From Neoceratodus forsteri (Eukaryota; Chordata; Ceratodontiformes; Ceratodontidae), in assembly GCA_016271365.2 (NCBI GenBank), contig CM057453.1, positions 1,091,753,001 to 1,091,817,000 on the forward strand: a DNA stretch of 64,000 nucleotides, given 5' to 3'. Numbering within the stretch: position 1 is the first letter of the stretch; every line of letters begins with the position of its first letter. Both the position numbers and the translations under genes were made by a program. The notes below the pieces were generated by a model that saw only the letters and a program-made list of their open reading frames with translations, made no database searches and had not been told where the DNA came from. Shown here piece by piece: positions 1-10,502 of this stretch.

Positions 1-93
1 GTTCTGCCTTACTACCTCCTCCGCGGGTCCTGCCACGAAACAGCCCAGAGGCAAGATCAGCCCCCGCGGCCAGATCTGCCTCTTCCTGACTTC

Positions 94-2400
94 TTGCCAG
101 GCCCCCCCCTCTTCGGTCCTCGACCAAGAGGTGGTGGCCAGAGGCTGGTTCTCCCTCCAGCTCAGCCAAGGAAAAACCATAACTTCAGATGTTTGGATCT
201 TCAGACCATAGAAAAGGGTCACACGCAGGAGTTTTTGGAACAACACCCAGAGACCTCTCCTTTACATTCCACCTACCCTCCAGACCCCACAGTGGTCCTT
301 TGGGAGGAGGTACTCTCCCTTCTGTGGAAAAGGTCGATCGGGCCAGTGCCTGGGTGGCAGAAGAACACAAGGTTTTAGTCCAGGTTTGTCCTGGTCCCTA
401 AAAGAACCAGAGATCTGGGGCCTATCACAAAGACACAGCCTCTACATTCAATACAAAAAGTTTTGCATGGTCACTCTGTCAGGTCTGTTGCCCCTGCTCA
501 AACAGGGCAACTGGCTGTGCTCTCTGGATTTGCAGGATGCTTACCTGCATATTTCGGTGTGCCTGCCGCACAGGCAGTTGCTTCAGTTTCTATCTCAGGG
601 CGAACATTACCGATTCAGAGTCTTGCCCTTTGGCTTATCCTCTGCACTGTAGGTTTTTACAAAATGCTTAGCAATGGTTGCTGCTGCCCTTTGGCGAGTA
701 GGCTTGTGCATCATCCCCTACATTAACAACTGGCTTCTCAAAGTCCCATCCAGGGATCAGCTTCTCTGAACTCCGAAGAGACCCTCCAGTTGTTCACTCC
801 CTGGGCATCACTGTCAAGCTTACCCCGTCCGTTCTGATCCCATCCCAGAGGTTACAGTACATAGGGGCAGTCCTGGACTCTGCATAGGGCAAAGCCTTCC
901 TGCCACCAGACAGTGGAGTGCCTTACATCACCGGCTCAGAAGGTGGCTCAGAGCAGTTATGTCTCTGCGAGAGTTTACTTGTGGCTCTTGGGCCTGATGG
1001 CTACAGCCATTGCCACTTTCCCTATGGCCAGGCTGCACATGCGGGATACTTAAGTGGACCCACCAGGTGCAGTGGGACCAACACACAGACAAACTGGAAC
1101 AGCTAGTACTGGTATCCTCACTGGTCTGCAAGGTCCTCCAGTGGTGGATGGAACCCTGAAATCTCTTAAAAGGGGTCCTTTTTCTGATCTCATCTTCCCA
1201 GCATATTCTCCTACAGATGCTTCCAGCTTGGGCTGTGGGTGCATCAAGGTCCTTTCCAGAAGCTTGAGTACCTGGTCCCAGATCGAGACATCCTCCATAT
1301 AAACATCCTCGAGATGAGGGTAGTTCTGTATGCCATGCAGGCCTTCCAGAACCACCTCTCTCCAGGCCAGTTAGTTGTTGATTCAGTCAGACAATCTCAG
1401 TGTAACTGTTCTGTGGTGATTTGCATATAAAGCCCTTGATGCTTTGCATCGTGAGGGCATGTGTGATTTTGTATTTCTTTGAAACTTGGCTTCCTGGCCA
1501 AATGCCCTTTGGGGTAACCATTGCCTCAGTGCTTGTGTACAGAGGTTGTCTTTTAAATTGTTTTTTGTTTTAATTGAGTTCACCACAACATAACCCAGAT
1601 AGACCATCTTAGGGTAGCTGGTTCATTCCACTGGGGTGTCAAACAGACGAGGCATACTGTTGAGTCCTGGTAGGATGAAACACGTGTCTGTCTCCTGTTG
1701 GCACGCTTTGCAAGCTGCGTGAGGGGCCTTTCGACACCATGCATTTCTGCTTAAAGTTGAACCAGCATAATATTCTGTGGTGATTTGCAGATGCAGCCCT
1801 TGATGCTTTCGTTGTGGGGCATGTGCGATTCTATATTTCTTTGAAACAGCTTCCGGGCCAAATGCCCTTTGAGGTAACCATTGCCTCAGAGCTTGTGCAC
1901 AGAGGTTCTTTGTCTTTTAACCTCAGTGTAGTCTACTATATCAATAAATGGAGGGACGTATTTGTACCCTCTTTGCAGGGAAGCAGTGAGGGTCTGGTAC
2001 TGGGCACTGGAGCATGGACTGGAGCTCTCAGTAGTCCATGTCCCAGGTGTGCCAAACACTCTGGTGGACAGCCTCAGCCTGACTCGCACCAGGATGCACA
2101 AAATGGGAGCTCCTGTCATCCATTGCAGAAGATCTGCTCAACAGATGAGGTCATTCAGAGTTGGACCTTTTTGTGTCCCCACTCAACACAAAACTACCGT
2201 GTTTCTGCTCACTAGATCCAGGGCCTGGAGTCTTTTGGCGAGATGCATGGTCCCTCTCTTGGAGTGAGAGGGTCCTTTATGCCTTCCCTCCATTTCCTCT
2301 GATTCAGAGAGTGCTAATCAGACTGCAGATGGAGGGGCCAGCACGATCCTGGTGGCACCCTACTGGCCACAGCAGATATGGTTTCCATTACTGCAACAGT
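94..2400 (+). pseudogene. DIRS pol relic of copy X (RT, RNase H, MT-like)
   Basis: Broken pol gene. 94-378 gives the domain ahead of the reverse transcriptase, like that of copy F near 55179. Reverse transcriptase blocks SLDLQDAYLHISV and LPFGLSS fall in 386-652. The YxDD catalytic box reads YINNW at 719-733, so both aspartates are lost. RNase H blocks follow (ILEMR near 1305, then the SVVYYINKW strand), interrupted by an insertion at 1405-1921. The tail DLFVSPLNTKL and YAFPPFPLI at about 2161-2330 is the methyltransferase-like segment described at the C end of DIRS pol. Several frameshifts and stops mean no product is expected. Confidence 0.8.
1405..1921. mobile_element. Dimeric SINE-like insertion in RNase H of copy X
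   Basis: A 517-bp insertion flanked by a perfect 9-bp duplication CTCAGTGTA (1396-1404 and 1922-1930). Removing it restores the RNase H reading. It contains two similar units of about 150 bp (1408-1557 and 1771-1919) separated by about 210 bp. The second unit extends further upstream, to about 1684. A single inverted copy of the long unit lies at 7046-7288 with its own 13-bp duplication. So this is an interspersed repeat present as a truncated-plus-full dimer. I see no clear Pol III A or B box, and its family is unknown to me. Confidence 0.75.
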
Positions 2401-2954
2401 TAGTAAAACCTCTGGTGCTTCTGCCCGTCTGCAGGGGTCTGCTGAGCGCAGACTCAGGGACCTTGGTCCATCCACACACCTCAAGTCCCTTCACCTGCAT
2501 GCCTGGCTCCTGAGGATATAACCATTGCCTGGTTTGTGGTTTCCCAGAAAGTGGTTGATGTCCTAGTGGTTTCTGGAAACCCTCCCGTGAGGTCACCTCG
2601 CCATGAAGTGTTAGAGTTTGCCCTCTGGGCAGCCAACACCATCTGGACCCTTTCACCTGTCTGGTGATTCAGATTCTGGACTATCTGATATCTTTCTCCG
2701 ACTCTGGCCTTCCGTATTCATCCCTCAGTTGCCCCTTTGGCTATTTCCGCCTTCCAGGAACTTGCTGATAGGCATACTGTTGTGCAGCAAGACGCCACAC
2801 ATACCTTTCTCAGAGCATCCTGCATCTGAAGCCTACCCTTCATAACCCTGTCCCGGCTCAGGATTTGAATTTTGTTTTGGAAAAATTTACCCTGTCTCCG
2901 TTTGAGCCAGCTGCATCTCGTGAGCTATGCTTCCTTTCATGGAAAGTGATGTTT
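2400..2954 (+). pseudogene. Tyrosine recombinase of copy X, N-terminal part
   Basis: First half of a DIRS recombinase, ending at the insertion of copy A. The segment near 2860-2954 reads as the conserved block with FEPAASRELCFLSWKVMF, which in other copies directly precedes the VAVTSARR catalytic arginine block. The continuation lies at 9092 after copy A. Stops are frequent. An insertion of copy L hits nearly the same codon in copy F (see 57376). Confidence 0.75.
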
Positions 2955-3150
2955 CTAGGATCGTGGATATGTTGTTCATCCACACTTATTGGCATGTCCC
3001 CTTTACCTTTAAGGATCACTGGAAATCTTCAAGCTGGCTCCTCCCACCCACCTGGGTGGTATAACCCTTGGCTCCACCCCATGATGCCAGATCTTCCTTT
3101 CCGCTGGAAGATTCAGGTTACCTCATTCGTGCTCCTGCATTTTGTAGGCC
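2955..3150 (+). repeat. Left ITR of copy A
   Basis: Left inverted terminal repeat. It contains the block TTGTTCATCCACACTTATTG and a downstream GC-box-like CTCCACCCCATGATG. The reverse complement of this sequence recurs at about 8930-9050. Related repeats occur at 18154 (B), 36779 (D) and 10189 (E1). The ITR is the likely promoter region by analogy with other DIRS elements; this is inference. Confidence 0.85.
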
Positions 3151-3228
3151 CTGGCTTGTAAACCTTTGGTTATTCCGAAACTTTGTCTAGTTCACATTAG
3201 CAACTGTGACTGTTCTGCTTCATTTATA

Positions 3229-5470
3229 GAAGACAAGTTTTCCCCTGGATTTCACCAGTGTTTGTGCGACCAGAGAATGTCGCGCATCGATCCCCACACC
3301 GCGTGCGTATACTGCTTAGGTGTCGGCCATGACACTGGCGTGACTTGCCTTGCATTTCACCCTAACGTCCTCGACAGCCATGCTGCACGCTGAAGTTGGG
3401 GAGGCCGGAAAAACTAAATCCTCTGGTGAAATCAAAGGAGGCTCGATGGACGTTTTCACAGCCACGGGACCGCCGAGCAATTAGAATGATGCAAGTCTTT
3501 GAGGAGGAGAGCTCAGGCTGCAGAATCTTCTTGTCTGAGCTTCTTTGTTCCGCTCAACCTGTGCTTCACCTTCTCGGGTTCTTTCCAAGAGTTGTGCCAG
3601 TCTCTCCTGACTAAGGGGGAGGGTCCTGCGGGCACGCACTCCTCTCGGTCCCATAAGTGGGAAAAGGACCCAGGATCGTCTTCGTCTCGGCGAAGACGTT
3701 CTTGGGATCAGGAGAGATCTCAGTCCCAGGAATCTGCAGTCTCGGCTTCGGTCGAAATTGCCTCTTTGGCCTTTGGCTTCTCAGCCTTGCCATCTGGCCA
3801 GTTGACCAAAGTGTCGGTCGCTGAGGTCGAAATAGTTATCAACCCATTGTCGCAGACTTTGGTTGATGATTCTCTTAATTGAACTCTGGTCCTTCCTTTC
3901 CCCAGCAAGGAGACCCAGCCCGCTGGGAATCCCATTGAGGATGTGGTCCCCGACTCCAGGAAATCACCGGTCCCGCAGGTGTCTCCTGAGCTACCAATTC
4001 GGCACATCTGATCTGGGTTGAGCACCCCCTCGAATGAGAGGCCGAGGAAGAGCCACAAGCACCCTAAAAAGAGGCAGTGCCATTGGTCATCCTCATCCTG
4101 CTCTGATGAGGAGAGGCTTCAGCGGAAACTCCAGCACTATGAGGACCTCATTGCAACAGCTGATTTTGTCTGGGCACAAGCCAACCCCGGCTTCTTCCCT
4201 GGCCATTACTTGGCTTTCACCTCCCAGGCCAAAGCAGACTCCTTCGGAGCCGATTGTCTGTTCCCCGCCCGCGGAGCCGGTGAAACCTCCAGTTCAGCCT
4301 GTACTGGTCTCTCCACCGATCGTGGTGGAACTGCCGCCCAAGCAGCCTGTGGGGCTGTCCTTCAAGAGAATGGACCAGACACAGGCTTTAGCGTCTTTTG
4401 GTTACTGTCTCCCCTGGACCGCCCTTGGTGGGTCGAAGGTGATCTAGGTGGTCGACCATTGTATCCGGATTCCTCTGATTTGGATGAGATCGGCCTACAT
4501 TCTCATCCTGGGGATGACGATTCGGGTGGTGGGATAGAGATGGAGGAAGGTCCTTCATCTTTTCAGGGCATTCTTCGCTTCATCTCTGAGTCTACAGGGA
4601 TGCCCCTGGAACCTATCCAAAAAAAGGCGGAGTATCCTGTCACGGACATCCTCAAGAGAGTGGATACCCCGACGGAGGCCTTTCCGATGGCCGAGGCCGT
4701 AGTTGGCCTGGCTCTAGAACTTTGGCAGCGCCCTGCCTCTTGTCCAGCTAAGTCTGCCCGCATGGCCCGCAAGTATGTGGTGCCCATGGATCCCTTGCTG
4801 GGTTCACAGAGCACCCTTTGGCCGAGAGCCTGGTGGCCACCTCTGTGTTCAGGCATACTGGCAGTTCTGTCGACCACTGACTGACCTCCCGAGAAGGAAT
4901 CCAAAAATTTGGATCATTCCGTTCGAAAGGTCTATGCAGCCTCATCTTTAGGTCTCCGACAGGCAAGTTTGGCCATAGTCATGGCACACTTCTCCCATGC
5001 CCTCTTGGGGTCTTTGGATGAAGTCCTCCCACACTTCTCCGCGGACATGCAGACCATGGTCAAGCAAGTCCAGGATCAGGGCTGGGCTGTTGCCAAACAG
5101 CAGCTTCAGACAGCCCTTAACATTGGGGATTCTTGTGCCTGCTCTGGCAGCTGCAGTTGCCTCTCACAGCAGGGCTTGGCTGAGACTCTCCTCTTTCCCA
5201 GCAGACACTCAGCACAAACTAGCTGATGTGCCTTTCCTGGGCACTGACCTTTTCATCCCAGGTGTGGCTGGTCACCTTCAGCATATCAAGCAGCCCAGTG
5301 TCACCTTGGACACTACTTCTGCTAAAGATTCTTCGAGTAAGAAGCAGCACAAGAAGAAGAAGCCTTGTCGGCACTCTTCCCTAGGCCCAGCAACCCTCCT
5401 TTCAAGGAGAGCAGCAGCAGCAGGCTCAAGCTTGTGCCACAGCCCAAGCCGGCCCTCAGGTCCATAAAGG
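3229..5470 (+). pseudogene. DIRS gag relic of copy A
   Basis: Degenerate gag. The N end (3229-3391) keeps part of the family Cys/His block, with DPHTACVYCLG. The middle (about 4465-4810) carries the acidic stretch and the block EAVVGLALELWQRPASCP. The C part spans 4909-5467, in two frames, with MAHFSHALLGSLDEV and DVPFLGTDLF followed by a lysine-rich tail. The same blocks occur in order in B, D and E1, which identifies this as the element's structural protein gene. At least four frameshifts are needed to follow it. Confidence 0.75.
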
Positions 5471-5525
5471 AGGCGAGGTACAGGTCCTGGATTCTCCTCC
5501 TCCTCCAAGCCTGCTCAGTGGCGGG

Positions 5526-7560
5526 ATGGGGCTGCCACCTCTTATCCCATCATGCCAGCTCTGGGTCCTCCTGTGGGGGCCAGCTCAGCCTTCCTTTCTG
5601 CCTGGTCCACTATCACCACAGACAGGTGGTTTTGGAGGTGGTCGGTCAGGGACTGCCTCTGGAATTCGAGCAGTACCCTCCAAGCCGGGCCACGGCCCTT
5701 GGGAGGAAAGAGTAGCTGTCCATATTCAGTGGGCTCTCCAAGACTACATCACTTAGCTCCTCCTCAGGGAGGCAGTAGCTCCAGTGGTGGATTCTCCAGC
5801 AGACCCAGGCTTTGTCTCCAGGTACTTCATGGTGCCCAAGCGAACGGGAGGCTGGTGCCCCATTCTAGATCTGCACGACCTGAATCAGTATCTCGGGTCA
5901 CGCACCTTTTGGATGGTCACTCTGTCCCAGCTCATACCATCCTTGGAGCAAAACATGTGGTGCTGTTCATTGGATCTGCAGGACACGTTCTTTCACGTCC
6001 CAGTCCATCAGTCTCATTGGTGGTTCCTCTGCTTCAGAGCCGAAGGGACTCTATATGAGTTCCGAGCCATTCTGTTCAGCCTGTCATAGGCCCCTCGGGT
6101 CTTCACCAAATGCATTGCAGTGGTGGCAGCCCATCTCAGGTGGGGGGTCAGAATTTACCCCTACCTCGACGATTGGCTCTTAGCAGGTCCCACCGAGCAG
6201 GAGGTGGAGAGGTCCAGGGACCTGGCCCTCCCGACCTGCTCCCAACTCCAGCCTGTTGATCAACGAGGCCAAGTCGGATTGCGCCTTCTCTCGGGTGATG
6301 TGCTTCATCGGGGCAGAGCTTGACTCTCAAGTCAGAGCTTGGCTCCTGGCGGACAGTGCGGAGGTTCTCTCCTCTTTTGCCCAGTCATTTCTGGTTGGGC
6401 AATTTCACCCTTCCCAGGACTTTTTGCACCTTCTGGGTTACCTGGTGGCATGCACCTCCGTGGTCTGTTGGGCCCGGTGGCACATGCACCCCCTCTAGTG
6501 GGAGCTGGCTGCCCAGTGGGCTCAGTGCCACAGTCATTTCGACCAGCTGATCACTGTAACCCCGAAGATGTGGGACGCTCTCCAATGGTCGACAGGCCCA
6601 GACCGGTTGCAGGAAGGGATCCTGTTTGTCCGCCCCAAGCTGTCAGCTGTCTTCACGACAGATGCCTCTCTCATGGGCCGGGGGAGCCACATGGTGGACA
6701 AAAGGGCCCATGGGTTCTGGACCCCGAGGAACCACATCAACCTGTTGGAGCTCAGAGCAGTCAGACTGGCACTGTCAGCTTTCACTCCTGAGCTCAGGGG
6801 TCAAGTGGTTCAAGTCCAGATGGACAATACCACATCTCATGTACTACCTCAACAAACAGGGCAGCATGCACTCCCGTCTGCTTTGCAGGTAGGCGCTCCG
6901 CATCTGGACCTTTGTCAGCCGTCTGGAGGGTGATCTCCTAGTCATTCATGTGGCAGGAGCCTCGAACCATCTGGCGGATGCTCTCAGCCACTTAGGCGAG
7001 ACATCCAGGTGGTCTCTCCATCCAGAGGTAGCTTACAGCCTGTTCAAAAGATGAAGAACCTCTGTGCAAAGCCCTGAGGCAATGGTTACCCCAAAGGGCA
7101 TTTGGCCGGGAAGCCAAGTTTCAAAGAAATACAAAATCACACATGCCCCCATAATGCAAAGCATCATGGGCTGCATATGCAAATCACCACAGAATATTAT
7201 GCTGGTTCTACTTTAAGCAGAAATGCATAGTGCCGAAAGGCCTCTCACACAGTTTGCAAAGGGTGCCAACAGAAGACATAGACATATGTTACAGCCTGTT
7301 CTCCACTGGGGCAAATCGATGGTGGGCGTGTTTACCTCCGAGGGGACACTAAGCTGAGACTGTTTCATGCCCGCCCCACCCTCAGCAGGGCTCGCTGCAA
7401 GGGATGCCTTCTCTTGAGCCGTGGACCCCAGGCCTCTTCTGCGCCTTCCCTTCATTTCCCTTGATCCACAAGGTGCTCCTCAAGGTGAGGAGGGACAAGG
7501 CAAAGGAGATTCTGGTAGCCCCAGACTGGCTGCGCCAGTTCTGGTATCCAGATCTCCTCA
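5526..7560 (+). pseudogene. DIRS pol relic of copy A
   Basis: Reverse transcriptase from about 5526, with the block RYFMVPKRTGGWCPILDLHD (5827 on), CSLDLQDTFFHVPV, and an intact catalytic YLDDW at 6162-6176. RNase H spans about 6650-6990, with TTDASLMG, LELRAV and VQMDNTT. A SINE-like insertion then interrupts it (7046-7288). The methyltransferase-like tail follows at 7300-7560, with KVLLKVRRDKA and LVAPDW. Stops such as that after the LFSLS block at about 6087 and frameshifts make it non-functional. Confidence 0.85.
7046..7288 (-). mobile_element. SINE-like 243-bp insertion in copy A
   Basis: Insertion flanked by a perfect 13-bp duplication TTACAGCCTGTTC (7033-7045 and 7289-7301). It splits the pol reading just after RNase H. 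It is the reverse complement of the long unit in 1684-1921, so the same repeat hit copy X and copy A independently. The strand given assumes the T-rich end TCTTTT is the 3' end. It contains an octamer-like ATTTGCAT. I do not recognise the family, and I see no tRNA, 5S or 7SL head. Confidence 0.75.
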
Positions 7561-8716
7561 GCCTCAGCTGCAGGCCCCCGGAGCGGCTTCCAGCACGCCT
7601 GGACCTGATCTCTCTGTCAGGGGAAGGTATACCATCCGGACCTTCAATCCCTGCAGCTCACAACCTGGTTCCTGAGTGGCTAGAGTTCCAGGCTTTGGGT
7701 CTTTCTGAGGATGTCTTCACCGTGGTAGAGGCATACAGAAAGGAGTCAACCAGGAAATAATATGCCTTTAAATGGAAAAGGTTTTCCATTTGGTGTCGGG
7801 GCAAGGGCCTTGACCCTCTGTCCTGCCCGGTGGCTGACATTCCCAACTACCTTTGGTCTTTGTCCAAAGGGGGTCTTCGGTCATCGACACTTAGGGTGCA
7901 CCTGGCAGCCATCTCAGCTTACCGGGTGCAGGCCGGTCAGCTGACGTTAGCACAGGAGACAGTGGTCGGGCACTTTTTCAAAGGCCTGGATCATATACGT
8001 ATCCCCTCTGGTGTGTGAACCTCCACCTCTGTGGTATCTACTGCTGTTACTGGCAAAGCTCATGGGCAAGCCATTCGAACCAGTTCACAAGTGTGTGTTG
8101 TCACACTTGTGGAAGATGGCATTTGGTGGCTAGAACATCTGCCAGAAGGACAGGGAGCTCCAGGTGCTTTCAGTGGACTCCACTTATCTGGTCTTCCACA
8201 GGGACAAGGTTGTCCCACCCCCCACTCAGAAATTCCTTCCGAAGGTGGTGTTAGTTTCACCTTAACCAGGTGTTAACTCTGCCAGTATACTACCCTAATT
8301 ATACCTCTGAGGCTGAGTACAGGTTCCATACCTTGGACCTGCAACGAGCCCTCTCCTGTTGTATGGAGAGGATGGCGGAAATTCCGGGAGATGTTCGCCA
8401 GCTGTTTGTCACCTACGCTGAAGCCGCTTCTGGCAGACCTGCAGCAAAACGGACTATTGCAAGGTGGATTACATCTTGCATAAGTCTGTGCTACGAGTTG
8501 GCGGGCATGGAGCCTCCCAGAGTGATAAGAGCTCATTCTACCTGCCATACCGCTAAATCAGTGGCCGCTTCCAGGGACTTCCCTATCCAGGAAATCTGTC
8601 GGGCTGCTGCCTGGAAGTCAGCAAACACCTTCATTACCCATTACCACATCGACCTTGAGTCACGCTGGGATTCTGGTTTTGGGGCCTCAGTTCTCCAGTC
8701 TCTGTTTCCCAAGTGA
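7404..8716 (+). pseudogene. Tyrosine recombinase of copy A
   Basis: DIRS recombinase, which would join a circular DNA copy into the genome. The N part (7404-7758) runs in one frame from the pol methyltransferase-like tail into the recombinase block EWLEFQALGLSEDV. The C part (8270-8716) is open and ends QSLFPK. The catalytic HxxR box reads HSTC (8534-8545); the arginine is a cysteine through CGC to TGC. The tyrosine in the THYHIDL block is kept. Stops at 7758 and near 8270 and frameshifts break the gene. Confidence 0.85.
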
Positions 8717-8772
8717 GTATTTTGTGGGGATCTGCGCCTTGCCTCCCTCCTCCCGAAGAACTGCTAGGAGTC

Positions 8773-8873
8773 TGCCAATAAGTGTGGATGAACAACATAT
8801 CCACAATCCTAGAAAAAACAGGTTACTCACCTGTAACGGTAGTTCTAGGAGTGGTATAAGTCATTCATCCACA
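8773..8873 (+). repeat. ICR of copy A
   Basis: Internal complementary region just after the recombinase stop. The first half (to about 8812) is complementary to the extreme left tip of copy A at 2955. The second half (8819-8873), with GGTTACTCACCTGTAAC, is complementary to the extreme right tip at about 9040-9087. In the DIRS model this region templates joining of the two ends of the circular intermediate. Confidence 0.85.
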
Positions 8874-8929
8874 CGGACCCACCCGACCTCCCTGACTGCA
8901 GACTCACAAACCTGGCTTCCAGCGGGCTA

Positions 8930-9087
8930 AAATCTGGTGTCATGGGGTGGAGCCAAGGGTTATACTACCTGGGTGGGTCTGAGGAGCCAGCTTGAAGACT
9001 TCCGGCGATCCTTAAAGGGGACATGCCAATAAGTGTGGATGAACAACATATACAACTCCTAGAATTACTGTTACAGGGGAGTAACCT
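8930..9087 (+). repeat. Right ITR of copy A
   Basis: Inverted copy of the left ITR at 2955-3150, extended at its outer end by about 40 bp that the left ITR lacks. It ends with a decayed form of the family tip, where CAGGGGAGTAACC replaces CAGGTGAGTAACC. Copy X sequence resumes at about 9092. Confidence 0.85.
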
Positions 9088-9091
9088 TTTT

Positions 9092-9671
9092 TTTGCATTA
9101 CTTCTGCCCTAAGGATTTCCGAACTTCAGGCTCTCTGGTATGAGGAGCCTTATTTGATTTTTCACAAAGACAGGGTGTCTTTGCACATGAATCCTTAGCT
9201 TCTTCCCAAGGTGGTGCCCGAGTTTACCCTAAACCAGCCTATCCACCTCCCTGTTTATTTACCAGAGTGTGCCAATCCAGGAAGCACTGCTCCATACTTT
9301 AGATGTGCAGAATTTTGAAGTATCATCTACTCCAAACTAAGGACTGCAGAAAGTCAAAGCAACTTTTTGTTTCATTCACCCAGGGAAGAGAGGGCATTCA
9401 CGTTTCCAAACAATGTTTGTCCAGATGGTTGGCCAGTTGTATTGTGTTCTGCTATAACAAGCATTGCAAGGAGTTGCCATGAGTGGTGAAGGCCCACTCC
9501 ACGAGGGGCATAGCTACTTCTATGGCTTGCTTCTAAGGGGTCTCAGCAGCTGACATCTGTACTGCTGCCACCTGGGGTACCATACATGCTTTCACCAAGC
9601 ATTACAGTCTGGACATTGCCCCCAAAGCCCCAGCAGGCTTCGGCCGTGGTGTACAAGACCTTCTGTCTTAG
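9092..9671 (+). pseudogene. Tyrosine recombinase of copy X, C-terminal part
   Basis: Resumption of the recombinase interrupted at 2954. Recognisable in order are SELQAL (about 9117-9140), a block like LIFHKDRV (9154-9180), the HxxR box as HSTRG (9500-9514) and the tyrosine block KHYSLDIA (9598-9621). The first arginine block reads ALRISEL. Short frameshifts run throughout. A stop at 9669-9671 follows a QDL-like C end, as in copy M. Confidence 0.75.
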
Positions 9672-9736
9672 CCCTTGGTTTCGCTAATTCCCAGACTGTT
9701 CTGCTGTACTTGTGACTGCTTGGGACTCATTCCTAC

Positions 9737-9840
9737 AGTATGACCTGATGACTGAGATACCCCTGAAGAAGGCAGAAAAGTTATGTAAGCGCTTACTGTA
9801 ACAGTAGATCTCCGAGGGGATCTCAGTCATTAGGTCAGCC
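9737..9840 (+). repeat. ICR of copy X
   Basis: Two-part complementary region after the recombinase of copy X. The second half (about 9775-9835, with TACTGTAACAGTAGATCTCC and the following bases) is complementary to the right tip at 10115-10185. The first half predicts a left tip starting CTTCAGGGGTATCTC, which is outside the window. Confidence 0.8.
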
Positions 9841-9959
9841 TTCCCTCCCACCATCCCTCTTTTAGGGGTCCTCTTCTCAGACTGGCTATCTGGTGTATCC
9901 AGCATTTTATTTCAGCCTGGCACCTCTCTCTAGTCGGCCCCCAGTGGCACGAGCTTGCT

Positions 9960-10188
9960 CCCTTGGTCTCTGGGGGAAAGAACTGAGGAGGGAGTGGGGC
10001 TGCTCATGCGTTTATAGAGTTGATGATGTCGTCAGGTGACACTGATGTGAGTGGCCACATTTTACTGCTGGAAAATCTTCCTTGTGAATCCTGCTTCACC
10101 GACTGAGAAGTTCCTACAGTGTGACCTGATGACTGAGATCCCCTTGAAGATCTACTGTTACAGCAAGTTCTTGCATAACTGTTCTTTC
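9960..10188 (+). repeat. Right ITR of copy X
   Basis: Terminal repeat of the X/I/F/G family. The last bases contain GTTACAGCAAG, a 2-bp gap and CTTGCATAAC, an imperfect inverted repeat, and then end with TTT at 10186-10188. Copy E1 begins at the next base. Confidence 0.75.
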
Positions 10189-10400
10189 TGGGATATAGAT
10201 ATGGTTCACATCCACACATTAGCAGTCTCCATTAGAGCTGGACCACCAGAATGTCTTTAAGGTAAGCTGCCACTGCTTGGGTGGCATATCCTTAGCTCCG
10301 CCCATGATGTCAGAACTTCTTTCCACTGGAAGTCAGGGTCTCCTGTCTAGTGCTCTATGCATGGGTGAAGGCCCGAACTTAGTTAAGTGCACCTCTGAGC
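10189..10400 (+). repeat. Left ITR of copy E1
   Basis: Begins CTGGGATATAGATATGGTTC directly at the right tip of copy X. The inverted partner is at 27360-27523. It contains the GC-box-like CTCCGCCCATGATG shared with the ITRs of A, B and D. Confidence 0.8.
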
Positions 10401-10502
10401 TAACTTTTCTTCAGAAAGTTTAATTGCTTTTTCAAGTATATCATGGGTTGTGTCTGTGTCTCTGATTGTCTGACTGAATGGATTACTGGGATTATAAGAC
10501 AG

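Larger units (their letters stand above)
2955..9087 (+). mobile_element. DIRS copy A, nested in copy X
   Basis: Full-length DIRS element of about 6.1 kb with gag, pol and YR relics. It lies inside the recombinase gene of copy X. The left tip starts CTAGGATCGTGG after a TTT (2952-2954). The right tip ends GAGTAACC followed by a T run. No target-site duplication other than the Ts is visible, as expected for recombinase-mediated DIRS insertion. It belongs to the same family as B and D. A 243-bp SINE-like insertion sits inside it at 7046-7288. Confidence 0.9.
1..10188 (+). mobile_element. DIRS copy X (3' part, split by copy A)
   Basis: This is a DIRS-type retrotransposon whose 5' end lies left of the window. 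Visible parts are pol (about 94-2400), the first half of the recombinase (2400-2954), then copy A, then the second half of the recombinase (about 9092-9671), an ICR (9737-9840) and a right ITR ending at a TTT (10186-10188). Reading across the gap left by A restores a continuous recombinase alignment, so the split is a nested insertion and not two elements. The right tip holds an imperfect inverted repeat around 10159-10182. It belongs to a different family from A, B and D, close to copies I, F and G. Confidence 0.85.

Noticed and set aside
1405..1921. A miniature LTR retrotransposon (direct repeats of about 150 bp)
   Set aside because: The duplication is 9 bp, not 4-6, and the single copy at 7046-7288 includes sequence upstream of the repeat. 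A dimeric SINE-like insertion fits better.
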